From Cyanobacteria bacterium UBA791 (GTDB lineage: Bacteria > Cyanobacteriota > Vampirovibrionia > Gastranaerophilales > Gastranaerophilaceae), in contig DBIX01000084.1 of NCBI GenBank assembly GCA_002297005.1, forward strand, positions 1-34,302: a stretch of 34,302 nucleotides of DNA, given 5' to 3'. A program made the position numbers and the translations under genes. The notes under the pieces were generated by a model that searched no databases, had not been told where the DNA came from, and was given only the letters and a program-made list of their open reading frames with translations. Positions 15,844 through 23,656 of the stretch are shown here, piece after piece (within the stretch, counting starts at the first letter, position 1; each line of letters starts with the position of its first letter).

Positions 15844-15884
15844 AAAGAAAGAGGCGAAGCCAACGGCTTCGCCTCTTTCTTTTT
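15844..15884. terminator. Bidirectional terminator between proS and aspS (GAGGCGAAGC family)
   Basis: A perfect 18-bp stem (15844-15861 with 15865-15882, core GAGGCGAAGCC/GGCTTCGCCTC, loop AAC) is followed by T. It lies between convergent genes. The same core stem recurs at 25579 and 33687. Confidence 0.93.
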
Positions 15885-15930
15885 ATTGCGTTATCTCGGC
15901 GAGAGATATTTTTTGATTTGTTTACTCACG

Positions 15931-17715
15931 CTATTTATGTTGAGCAGGATTATATGTACTCTTCAAGTACAATTCTCTTACTTGTTTGTAATCAGCTTCT
16001 GCTGGAGCATCACTCATCAAGTCTTTTGCTGCTGAGTTTTTAGGGAATGCAATTACGTCACGGATAGAATCTGTTCTTGCAAGTAATGCAATCATTCTAT
16101 CTAAGCCGATAGCTAAACCAGCGTGTGGTGGAGTACCGTATTGTAATGCATTAACCATAAATCCGAATTTTTGTTGAGCTTCTTCTTCAGTCAAGCCTAA
16201 AGCTTTGAAGATTTTCTTTTGAACTTCTGGTGAGTGGATTCTAACTGAACCACCGCCTAATTCTGTTCCGTTATAAACAATATCGTAAGCGATTGATTTA
16301 ACGTTACCCAAGTCACCGCTATCAAGTTTGTCTAAGTCTTCCATGCAAGGTGATGTGAATGGGTGGTGCATTGCCATAAATCTTTGTTCTTCATCTGACC
16401 ATTCAAACATTGGGAAGTCTACAACCCAAAGTAATGCGTGTTTTGATTCGTCAATCAAGTTCAAAGCTTTACCAAAGTGTAATCTTAATCTACCCATAAT
16501 ATCGTAAACTAATTTTGGTTTATCTGCTACGAAGAAGATAATATCGCCATCTTGAGCTTGTGCTCTATCTTTGATTTGTTGAGCTTGTTCTTCTGTAACA
16601 AATTTCAATACTGGTGATTTTGCTGTACCGTCTTCGTTATAAATGATGTTAGCTAAAGCTTTTGCACCGAATGATACTGCTAATTTTGTAATATCATCAA
16701 TTTCTTTTCTTGAATATTTAGCACCGCCTGGAATTCTAATACCACGAACGATACCGCCTGCTTCAAGAGTTTTCTTAACGATTTCAAATTCTGATTGTAA
16801 AATAATATCGCCAATATCAAATAATTCTAAGCCAAATCTTGTATCAGGTTTGTCAGAACCAAATCTGTCCATAGCTTCTTGCCATGGCATTTGGATAAAT
16901 GGAGGTTTTACTTCAACACCAGCAGCTTTAAAGCCTTCAACAATTAAACCTTCAACAAGTTCAATAATATTTTTTTGTTCAACAAATGACATTTCAATAT
17001 CGATTTGCGTAAATTCAGGTTGTCTATCAGCACGCAAGTCTTCGTCACGGAAACATTTTGCGATTTGATAATATCTTTCAACACCACCAACCATTAATAA
17101 TTGTTTGAAAATTTGTGGTGATTGAGGAAGTGCATACCATTTTCCTGGTTGAACACGTGATGGTACTAAGTAATCTCTTGCACCCTCTGGTGTTGTTTTA
17201 ATAAGAATTGGTGTTTCAACTTCTAAGAAATCGCTATTGTTTAAGTAATTTCTTACAGCTTGTACAACATCGTGTCTTAATTTTAATTTGCTATACATTT
17301 GAGGACGTCTAATATCTAAGTAACGATATTTTAATCTTACGTCTTCTGAAACACTATCATCATCTAAAACAAATGGAATTGGTTTTGCTTCAGATAAGAT
17401 TTCTACATATTCTGGATAAATTTCAACTTGACCAGTTGGAAGTTTATCATTGTAAGTTTCTTCTGGTCTTCTTGTTACTTTACCTTTAATAGTGATTACA
17501 TATTCACTTCTGATTTTTTCAAAAACTTTATGGATTTCTGGATTTTTTTGAGGGTCAGAAACCAATTGGAAAAATCCTGTTCTATCTCTTAATTCAATAA
17601 AAATCATACCACCTAAGTCACGAACGCAATCAACCCAACCTGAAAGTGTAACTTCTTGGTCGATGTTTGATAAGTTAAGTTCGCCACAATTGTTTGTTTT
17701 CATTCTTAATTGCAT
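15931..17715 (-). CDS. aspS: Aspartyl-tRNA synthetase
   Basis: This 594-aa bacterial-type class II enzyme has three parts. An OB-fold anticodon domain (LSGWVDCVRDLGGMIFIELRDRTG) comes first. The catalytic core follows, with KYRYLDIRRP, LEVETPIL and motif 2 in CFRDEDLRADRQPEFTQID. A GAD insertion lies in the middle (about 280-420), and motif 3 is at GLAIGLDRM. The first ATG has AAGGA nine bases upstream and is preferred over the internal ATG four codons later. Whether it also charges tRNA-Asn cannot be judged from the sequence alone. Confidence 0.97.
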   Translation of the reverse strand: MQLRMKTNNCGELNLSNIDQEVTLSGWVDCVRDLGGMIFIELRDRTGFFQLVSDPQKNPEIHKVFEKIRSEYVITIKGKVTRRPEETYNDKLPTGQVEIYPEYVEILSEAKPIPFVLDDDSVSEDVRLKYRYLDIRRPQMYSKLKLRHDVVQAVRNYLNNSDFLEVETPILIKTTPEGARDYLVPSRVQPGKWYALPQSPQIFKQLLMVGGVERYYQIAKCFRDEDLRADRQPEFTQIDIEMSFVEQKNIIELVEGLIVEGFKAAGVEVKPPFIQMPWQEAMDRFGSDKPDTRFGLELFDIGDIILQSEFEIVKKTLEAGGIVRGIRIPGGAKYSRKEIDDITKLAVSFGAKALANIIYNEDGTAKSPVLKFVTEEQAQQIKDRAQAQDGDIIFFVADKPKLVYDIMGRLRLHFGKALNLIDESKHALLWVVDFPMFEWSDEEQRFMAMHHPFTSPCMEDLDKLDSGDLGNVKSIAYDIVYNGTELGGGSVRIHSPEVQKKIFKALGLTEEEAQQKFGFMVNALQYGTPPHAGLAIGLDRMIALLARTDSIRDVIAFPKNSAAKDLMSDAPAEADYKQVRELYLKSTYNPAQHK

Positions 17716-17800
17716 ATCTTATCTTCCTTCTTCTTCTTTAATACAATTATCTTATCAAAAACAAATAAAATTGTGTAATTTTTTTTAATTTATATAGTTT

Positions 17801-17833
17801 TTGCAAAAAAAAAGGAACTCATTTTGAGTTCCT
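17801..17833 (-). terminator. Terminator after the 70-aa gene
   Basis: AGGAACTCA (17813-17821) and TGAGTTCCT (17825-17833) form a perfect 9-bp stem with a three-base loop. On the minus strand it is followed by a run of T (complement of 17804-17812). Confidence 0.85.
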
Positions 17834-17922
17834 AAAATTTTGTTTTCCTCGTTTTTTAATTTTACCTATTTCCCAATTCCTTTATCCGATGATAAAAAAT
17901 CTTTTTTGTTTCTTTAAGTTGA

Positions 17923-18135
17923 TTAAGCTACAACTTTTGAAACGAATTTGCAAATATCATAAATTGTATCTTCAACAAATTCTTTTGCTAAAACTGAAAC
18001 TGGTTTATTTTCAACGTGATCGAAAAGAAAGTAGATAGGATCTTGAGAGTTGTTAAATCTCATTCTTCTGTCATTTTTATTCAAGTATTCGAAACTATCT
18101 CTGTTTTGTGCGATTAAAGTACCGAATTCTGTCAT
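17923..18135 (-). CDS. Uncharacterised 70-aa protein, copy B of a paralogous pair
   Basis: This is the close paralogue of the product at 367-582, with 46 identical residues over about 70. The central 20-residue block is unchanged, and the spared C-terminal pattern AKEFV.DT.Y.I.KFVSK is shared. Substitutions elsewhere are mostly conservative, such as K/R, E/D and I/V, which indicates selection on the protein. There are no membrane or signal features and no known domain that I recognise. The ATG has an AGAG site close upstream. Its regulatory region is more elaborate than that of copy A: two promoters of the CAATTT/TATATA class and a 23-bp palindrome lie within 200 bases. It ends in its own terminator. 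Confidence 0.85.
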   Translation of the reverse strand: MTEFGTLIAQNRDSFEYLNKNDRRMRFNNSQDPIYFLFDHVENKPVSVLAKEFVEDTIYDICKFVSKVVA

Positions 18136-18167
18136 TTTCTCTATCTCTTTCGTTTCTCTCTTACATT

Positions 18168-18196
18168 TATATAAAGTTAACTTTGATTAAAAAATT
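18168..18196 (-). promoter_or_regulatory. Promoter of the CAATTT-N17-TATATA class (site D, proximal)
   Basis: On the minus strand CGCAATTTT (AATTTT at 18196-18191) is followed by 17 bases ending in ACTT, then TATATA (18173-18168). It lies about 33 bases before the ATG at 18135. After the -10, AATGTAAGAG resembles the CATGTGAAAG found in the same place at site A. Confidence 0.65.
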
Positions 18197-18241
18197 GCGT
18201 TTTTTGAGCGGTTTTTCTTAATATTTCTTAATACACAAATG

Positions 18242-18264
18242 GCACACCTAAAATTTAGCTGTGC
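18242..18264. promoter_or_regulatory. 23-bp near-perfect palindrome, possible operator
   Basis: GCACA-C-CTAAA, a central A, then TTTAG-C-TGTGC: two 11-base half sites that mirror each other except for the C opposite C. It stands between promoters D and E upstream of the 70-aa gene, about 45 bases before the -35 block of D. No T-run follows, so it is not a terminator. A dimeric regulator site or a transcript hairpin are both possible. Confidence 0.4.
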
Positions 18265-18295
18265 AAAAATAAAGATAGATTTTCCCAATTGTATT

Positions 18296-18324
18296 TATAT
18301 AAAGTTTTTTTCTTAGCAAAAATT
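18296..18324 (-). promoter_or_regulatory. Promoter of the CAATTT-N17-TATATA class (site E, distal)
   Basis: On the minus strand GGCAATTTT (AATTTT at 18324-18319) is followed by 17 bases ending in ACTT, then TATATA (18301-18296). It lies 128 bases upstream of site D with identical spacing. It would give a longer leader, or a small RNA, reading towards the 70-aa gene. Confidence 0.6.
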
Positions 18325-18352
18325 GCCTTTTAAGTTATTGTTGAGTTTTAGG

Positions 18353-20023
18353 CTATTTAATGAGAATCTCAACTTCTTTGATAGCTTTTTCTATAGATGA
18401 TTTCCAGTCGTTCAATTCTTCATTTACAATTGGTTTTACTGAAGTAAACCAACCGCAATCTTCTCCTGCTAAATCAAACCATCTTGGCTCATAACTCCAG
18501 TTGAATAAACCTATTGTTTTTTTACCTAAAGCTCCAGCAAGGTTTAAAATACAATTATCGCTTGTTACCACAACGTCGCAATTTTCTACTAAACTTGCAG
18601 TATCTGAAAAGTCTTTAATTACATTATTAAACACGTGAATTTTATTATTCTTAAAAATTTTGTATTCTTTTTCATCTTTATCAATAGTTAGTGAATATAG
18701 TTCAACATTTTTAAGATTATCAAAAGGTAAAAACTCATTTAGAGGTATATCTCTTAATTGTTTACCTTTTACATTACCCATAAAAGCTATACCAATTTTA
18801 AGTTTGTCATTATCAAAATATTTTTCTTTATATTGTTTTGTTAAATCCTCGTTTGTTTTTAAATATCCAGCACAAACTGAAATATTTTCTTTTGTTAATT
18901 TCAAAGCTGATGGAATAGACATTGTAGGAATATGGTAGTCATATTCTAATTTCGTTATATCTGTTTGATTTATTGGTAAAACTTCTATATCTTTAAAGCT
19001 TTCTTTTAGCAATGAACAAACTTCATCCTGAGCTAAGAATATAATTTTTTTAGCCGTCTTCAAAAATCTTGGCAGATAGCCACTCATCAAGAAAGTATCA
19101 CCAAAGCCTTGTTCTGATTGAATGAGAAGAGTTTTATTCGATAAATCTTCACCTTTCCAAAGAGGTTTATCTGTTTTTATATAAATACTTTTGTATTTAT
19201 CAACTTCAAAACGGTTGTCATAGTATTTGTAAAAGTCTTCAAAATTACCTGTTTTTAAGCAGAAGGTTGAATATTCTAATAAATCTTCCTTTGTAATTCC
19301 GCCAAGCTTAAACAATTTGTCCCAATACATTTTAGCAATATTTGTATTGTTTACAAGAGCTGAAGCCAAAGCTATATTTCTTGTAGTTTTTTGCGAAAGA
19401 GGATTTATTTCATCAGCTCTTAGGTATAATTCAAGCGATTCAAATGCATCTTCAAGATTCCGTCCATGATTCACATACAAGTCGTTATACAACATACCTA
19501 GCATGTTATAATCTTCTGCTGATAAATTTTCTTCTCCAATTATTTCTGCATATTTGAATAGGTTTGAAAGTGCGTCAGCTGTTTTTTCTATTTGAGCATA
19601 AAACTTGCTCAAATCCTTGAACAATATGGCATTATCTTGTGGAATAAGTGTTTTTAGGTATTCAATAAATTCTTCTTCCAAATCAAATTGTTCTAATTTG
19701 TACAAACAAATTATGTAATTAATTAAAAGATAAATATCTTTTTGTACGTATTGTAAAACCTCAGTATAACATAGAGAAGCCTTTGAATATTCACCTTTTG
19801 CAAGATAACTGTTTCCAAAGGTAATAAGCTTTGAAAAATATTTTTCTCTAAGTTTGTTCATTTCCTTAAGAATAATTTCTTGCGTAGTTTCATCAGCATC
19901 TTTAAAACTTTTTAGATAATTTTGATATTTTTCAAAAGTTTTAATAGAGTCTATAATTTTACCTTGTTCTAATAAGGCAAGATGAACAATACTTTGAGTT
20001 TGAAGTTTTAATAAATTATCCAT
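18353..20023 (-). CDS. TPR protein with GT9-like glycosyltransferase domain, paralogue 1
   Basis: This 556-aa protein has an N-terminal helical TPR-like region (about 1-265) and a C-terminal domain resembling GT9/heptosyltransferase-type proteins. EQGFGDTFLMSGYLP is the nucleotide-sugar-binding start of the GT-B fold, KIGIAFMGN opens the second half, and CDVVVTSDNCILNLAGALGKKTIGLFNW is the late donor-site loop. There is no signal peptide or membrane segment, so it is probably cytoplasmic. AAGGA lies before the ATG, 16 bases after the neighbour, so it is the second gene of a two-gene operon with its own paralogue. The acceptor is unknown, and no surface-polysaccharide genes are nearby. Confidence 0.8.
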   Translation of the reverse strand: MDNLLKLQTQSIVHLALLEQGKIIDSIKTFEKYQNYLKSFKDADETTQEIILKEMNKLREKYFSKLITFGNSYLAKGEYSKASLCYTEVLQYVQKDIYLLINYIICLYKLEQFDLEEEFIEYLKTLIPQDNAILFKDLSKFYAQIEKTADALSNLFKYAEIIGEENLSAEDYNMLGMLYNDLYVNHGRNLEDAFESLELYLRADEINPLSQKTTRNIALASALVNNTNIAKMYWDKLFKLGGITKEDLLEYSTFCLKTGNFEDFYKYYDNRFEVDKYKSIYIKTDKPLWKGEDLSNKTLLIQSEQGFGDTFLMSGYLPRFLKTAKKIIFLAQDEVCSLLKESFKDIEVLPINQTDITKLEYDYHIPTMSIPSALKLTKENISVCAGYLKTNEDLTKQYKEKYFDNDKLKIGIAFMGNVKGKQLRDIPLNEFLPFDNLKNVELYSLTIDKDEKEYKIFKNNKIHVFNNVIKDFSDTASLVENCDVVVTSDNCILNLAGALGKKTIGLFNWSYEPRWFDLAGEDCGWFTSVKPIVNEELNDWKSSIEKAIKEVEILIK

Positions 20024-20039
20024 TACTATTCCTTTTTTA

Positions 20040-21725
20040 TTATTTTACCATTTGTTTAAGTTCTTCTTCTACTTTAGAGATAGAAGTTTTCCAGTCATCC
20101 ATTTTTGGATTTACAAAAGGTTTTATTGATTTAAACCAGCCACAATCTTCACCTGTTAGGTCGTACCAGCGATATTCATAATACCAGTTAAACAAGCCGA
20201 AAGATTTTTTATTCATAGCTCCTGCGAGGTTTAGAATAACATTATCTGCTGATATTATGACATCACAGTTGTCAATAATTGATGCTGTATAGTTAAAATC
20301 ATGCATATAATCTGCAAGAACGTTTACTTTATTGTTTTTAAAATCTGTGAAATCTTTTTCAGTAAGGTCTTTAGCAAGAGAATAAATCTCAATACCCTCA
20401 ATATTATCAAGTGGTAAAAATGCGGATACTGGAATATCTTTTAGATGAATATTTCCTGTAACTTTTTTATTTCCAGCAAACGCAATACCTATTTTTAGTT
20501 TATCGTTATCAAAAAATCTCTTTTTAAATTCTTCTGTTAGTCCTGAATTTGCAAAAAGGTATTGAGAGCCAAAAGATAATTCCTTAACAGGTAAATTTAA
20601 TGCAATTGGAATAGACATTGTAGGAATATAGTAGTCAAAATCTAGTTTTGTTACATCATCTTGAATTGGTAAAACTTCAAGATTTTCAAGGTTTGAAAAA
20701 CTTTCACCAATAAGACTCAATAAATGGTTTTGAACAACAAAGATAACCTTTTTAGCAAGTTTTGTTAATTTTGGAATAAAACCTGACATCAACAAGGTAT
20801 CACCAAATCCTTGTTCAAAGTGTACAAGAAGAGTTTTTTCTGTTAAATCTTCACCTTTCCACATTGGTTTATTTCCAACATTTGGAAACCAATTTGGATT
20901 ATTTTCTCTTAAAAATCTTTCATTATAGTTTTCGTAAAATCCTTTCACATCTTTTTGTTTAAGGCTAATGATTGATTTGTGGAACAAATCTTCGTGGCAA
21001 ATTGGTTTTATACTCATGATTTTTTCAAGATAATTTTCTTGTGTTTTATAATCATTCATAACATTAGCTGTATAAATAATGTTTCTTAAAATACCCTTGT
21101 TATTTGGATTTAAGTCGTCTGCTATTTTTAAATTTTCAATAGTTTTTTCACAATATTGAATATCATGAGTTTTGTCGTATAAGGCATAATTAAACCCTGC
21201 TAAAATTGAGTAATCGTTATAAGATATTTTATCTTCAGGTGTTTGAGTTACGTATTTTGTAAAATATTCTATGGCATTTTTAAATTCACCTATTTGCTCA
21301 TACATTAAAGCTGTTTCTTTACACAAATTAGGATTATTTTCAGGAAGTACAGATTTAAGTTGAACAATCATACTGTTTCTTAACTCAATTTGTCCCATTT
21401 TATCCAAACATTTAATGTAATCAATTAGGCATAAAACATTGTCTGACCAATATCTAACAATTTCTGTTAAACAAATTAATGCACTTTCATATTTTTTTTC
21501 TTTAATATATTTTTTAGCAAGTTCATTTAATTTTCCTAAAAAAGCTATTTTTACAGTTGTAATTTCTTTTACAATTTTTATTTGCGTATTACTATCAGCA
21601 TCAACAAATGTTCCAAGAAAACCCATGTACTTTTCAAAAGATTTTATAGCCTCAAGTATATTTTCTTCTTCTAATAAAGATAATCCTATTATTCTTTGTG
21701 TTTTTAATTGCAATAATGAATCCAT
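20040..21725 (-). CDS. TPR protein with GT9-like glycosyltransferase domain, paralogue 2
   Basis: This is the first gene of the operon, 561 aa from the ATG at 21725. That start follows GAGGAT and matches the paralogue's N-terminus (MDSLLQLKTQ versus MDNLLKLQTQ). The frame is open to 21761, but those codons lack a ribosome site. TPR-like helices fill about 1-280. The glycosyltransferase part has EQGFGDTLLMSGFIP (about 304-318), KIGIAFAGNKK, CDVIISADNVILNLAGAMNKKSFGLFNW and a closing RWYDLTGEDCGWF shared with the paralogue. The arrangement recalls TPR-GT proteins that modify proteins or envelope polymers. The substrate is not predictable from this sequence. Confidence 0.8.
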   Translation of the reverse strand: MDSLLQLKTQRIIGLSLLEEENILEAIKSFEKYMGFLGTFVDADSNTQIKIVKEITTVKIAFLGKLNELAKKYIKEKKYESALICLTEIVRYWSDNVLCLIDYIKCLDKMGQIELRNSMIVQLKSVLPENNPNLCKETALMYEQIGEFKNAIEYFTKYVTQTPEDKISYNDYSILAGFNYALYDKTHDIQYCEKTIENLKIADDLNPNNKGILRNIIYTANVMNDYKTQENYLEKIMSIKPICHEDLFHKSIISLKQKDVKGFYENYNERFLRENNPNWFPNVGNKPMWKGEDLTEKTLLVHFEQGFGDTLLMSGFIPKLTKLAKKVIFVVQNHLLSLIGESFSNLENLEVLPIQDDVTKLDFDYYIPTMSIPIALNLPVKELSFGSQYLFANSGLTEEFKKRFFDNDKLKIGIAFAGNKKVTGNIHLKDIPVSAFLPLDNIEGIEIYSLAKDLTEKDFTDFKNNKVNVLADYMHDFNYTASIIDNCDVIISADNVILNLAGAMNKKSFGLFNWYYEYRWYDLTGEDCGWFKSIKPFVNPKMDDWKTSISKVEEELKQMVK

Positions 21726-21806
21726 TCTATAATCCTCATCTTTATTAAAATATGATACCAAATTGCAAACAAAATAAAAACCGTATATAAGGTGTAAATA
21801 ATAGAT

Positions 21807-21834
21807 TTGTAATTATATATTTAAGTGGTATAAC
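21807..21834 (+). promoter_or_regulatory. thrS promoter
   Basis: TTGTAA (21807-21812), a 16-base spacer and TATAAC (21829-21834) preceded by TGG, i.e. an extended -10. It sits about 36 bases before the ATG. No T-box-like leader fits in this short untranslated region. Confidence 0.55.
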
Positions 21835-21870
21835 TAAATTATGAATTAGACAAAATTTAGAGGAATTTTT

Positions 21871-23643
21871 ATGGAAAAGAATGCAGAAAACTTACATATT
21901 TTAAGACACTCTTGTTCTCACATCATGGCTCAAGCTGTTCAAAGCTTATTTCCACAAGCAAAATTGGCTATTGGTCCAGCCGTTGATAATGGATTTTATT
22001 ATGATTTCGATTTAACAGATGGATATTCTTTCACCCACGATGATTTAGAAAAAATTGAAAATAAAATGAAAGAAATTCTAAAACAAAATCTTACATTTGA
22101 AAAATATGAAGTTAAAGATGTAGATGCAAAAATTGCTGAATTTAAAGCAGAGGGCGAAATCTACAAGGCAGAACTTTTAGAAGAACATAGAAATGATCAT
22201 CCTACATTATACTTAACAAAAGATAAAGATGGAAACGTATTATTTAATGACCTTTGTGCTGGTCCTCACGTTCCAAATACAACATTTATCAAAGGTAACG
22301 CAATCAAGTTATTAAAAGTTGCTGGTGCATATTGGAGAGGTAATGAAAAGAACAAAATGCTTCAAAGAATTTATGCTACAGCATTTTGGAATAAAGAAGA
22401 TTTAGCAGAATATCTTCACATGTTAGAAGAGGCTGAAAAACGTGACCACAGAAAACTTGGTACTCAATTAGATTTATTCTCAGTAAGAGAAGAAATCGGT
22501 GGAGGTTTAGTTTTATGGCATCCAAATCTTTATACAGTTAGAGAAGAAATCGAAAACTATTGGAGAACAGAACACAGAAAAAGAGGTTATGTACTCGTAC
22601 AAACTCCTCAACTTGCTAAATCAAAACTTTGGGAACTTTCAGGTCACATTGACCACTACAGAGAAAATATGTTCTTTATCCAAAAAGAAAACGAAGAAGA
22701 CGAACAATACATTGTTAAACCAATGAACTGTCCATTCCATATTTTAATTTATCAATCTCAAAGACATTCATACAGAGATTTACCATTGAGAATGGCTGAA
22801 TTAGGTACAGTTTATAGAAGAGAAAAATCAGGTGCTTTATCTGGTTTAACTCGTGTTCAAGGCTTTACTCAAGATGATGCTCACATTTTCTGTACACCAG
22901 AACAATTAGTTGATGAAATCAACAATATTATTGATTTTGTATCAGATACAATGGCTATTTTCAATATGGGATTTGAAGTTGAATTATCAACAAGACCTGA
23001 AAGCTATGTTGGTTCTTTAGAAAACTGGGAACTTGCAGAAAAAGGTTTGAGAGAGGCTATGGACAAACGTGGTATGAAATACGACGTTAACGAAGGCGAC
23101 GGTGCATTCTATGGTCCAAAAATTGACTTCAAGGTTAAAGATGCTATTGGTAGAACATGGCAATGTGCTACAATTCAATTAGACTTTAACTTACCAGAAA
23201 GATTTGAAATTAAATATCAAGACAAAGACGGTCAATTAAAAACTCCTGTAATGTTACACAGGGTTATCTTTGGCTCAATGGAAAGATTCCACGGTATCTT
23301 AATTGAACACTATGCTGGTGCATTCCCATTATGGTTAGCTCCAACACAAGTTTCTGTTGTACCTATCTCAAATGAAAAACATATCGACTTTGCAGAAAAA
23401 GTTTATAAAAGACTAAGAGATTTAGGTATTAGAGCATACTTAGACGATCGTTCAGAAAGTATGAACTACAGAATTAGAGAAAACTTACAAGATAAAAAAG
23501 TTCCTTATGTAGCTGTAATCGGCGATAAGGAAATTGAGGCAAATTCAGTTGCAGTAAGACAAAGAGGCGTTGGTCAAATCGGCACAATGACTGTGGATGA
23601 ATTTGTAGAAAAATTATTAGAAGAAATTAAAACAAAAGCGTAG
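21871..23643 (+). CDS. thrS: Threonyl-tRNA synthetase lacking the TGS domain
   Basis: This 590-aa class II enzyme charges tRNA-Thr. It begins directly with the editing domain. HxxxH is H13-S-C-S-H17, and the matching CAGPH lies near residue 128. The SAD-type linker follows, then the catalytic core: motif 1 around GYVLVQTPQL; zinc-site NCPFH; motif 2 in LGTVYRREKSGALSGLTRVQGFTQDDAHIF; motif 3 in VILHRV/FGSMERFHGILIEHYAG-like sequence. The anticodon domain starts at PTQVSVVPIS. The usual N-terminal TGS domain of about 60 residues is missing. This is also the case in cyanobacterial enzymes I know, which supports the proposed lineage. It has a GAGG site and its own promoter. gltX follows 13 bases later. 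Confidence 0.96.
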   Translation: MEKNAENLHILRHSCSHIMAQAVQSLFPQAKLAIGPAVDNGFYYDFDLTDGYSFTHDDLEKIENKMKEILKQNLTFEKYEVKDVDAKIAEFKAEGEIYKAELLEEHRNDHPTLYLTKDKDGNVLFNDLCAGPHVPNTTFIKGNAIKLLKVAGAYWRGNEKNKMLQRIYATAFWNKEDLAEYLHMLEEAEKRDHRKLGTQLDLFSVREEIGGGLVLWHPNLYTVREEIENYWRTEHRKRGYVLVQTPQLAKSKLWELSGHIDHYRENMFFIQKENEEDEQYIVKPMNCPFHILIYQSQRHSYRDLPLRMAELGTVYRREKSGALSGLTRVQGFTQDDAHIFCTPEQLVDEINNIIDFVSDTMAIFNMGFEVELSTRPESYVGSLENWELAEKGLREAMDKRGMKYDVNEGDGAFYGPKIDFKVKDAIGRTWQCATIQLDFNLPERFEIKYQDKDGQLKTPVMLHRVIFGSMERFHGILIEHYAGAFPLWLAPTQVSVVPISNEKHIDFAEKVYKRLRDLGIRAYLDDRSESMNYRIRENLQDKKVPYVAVIGDKEIEANSVAVRQRGVGQIGTMTVDEFVEKLLEEIKTKA

Positions 23644-23656
23644 GAAAGAAGGAAAA

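Noticed and set aside
17716..17922. Small RNA gene between aspS and the 70-aa gene
   Set aside because: Apart from the terminator at 17801-17833 I see no promoter or further structure, so the region is explained as a 3' untranslated stretch.
21740..21775. Sixth CAATTT-class promoter before the glycosyltransferase operon
   Set aside because: GCAATTT is present on the minus strand, but the position 17 bases on reads AGATGA and no ACTTTATATA block follows.
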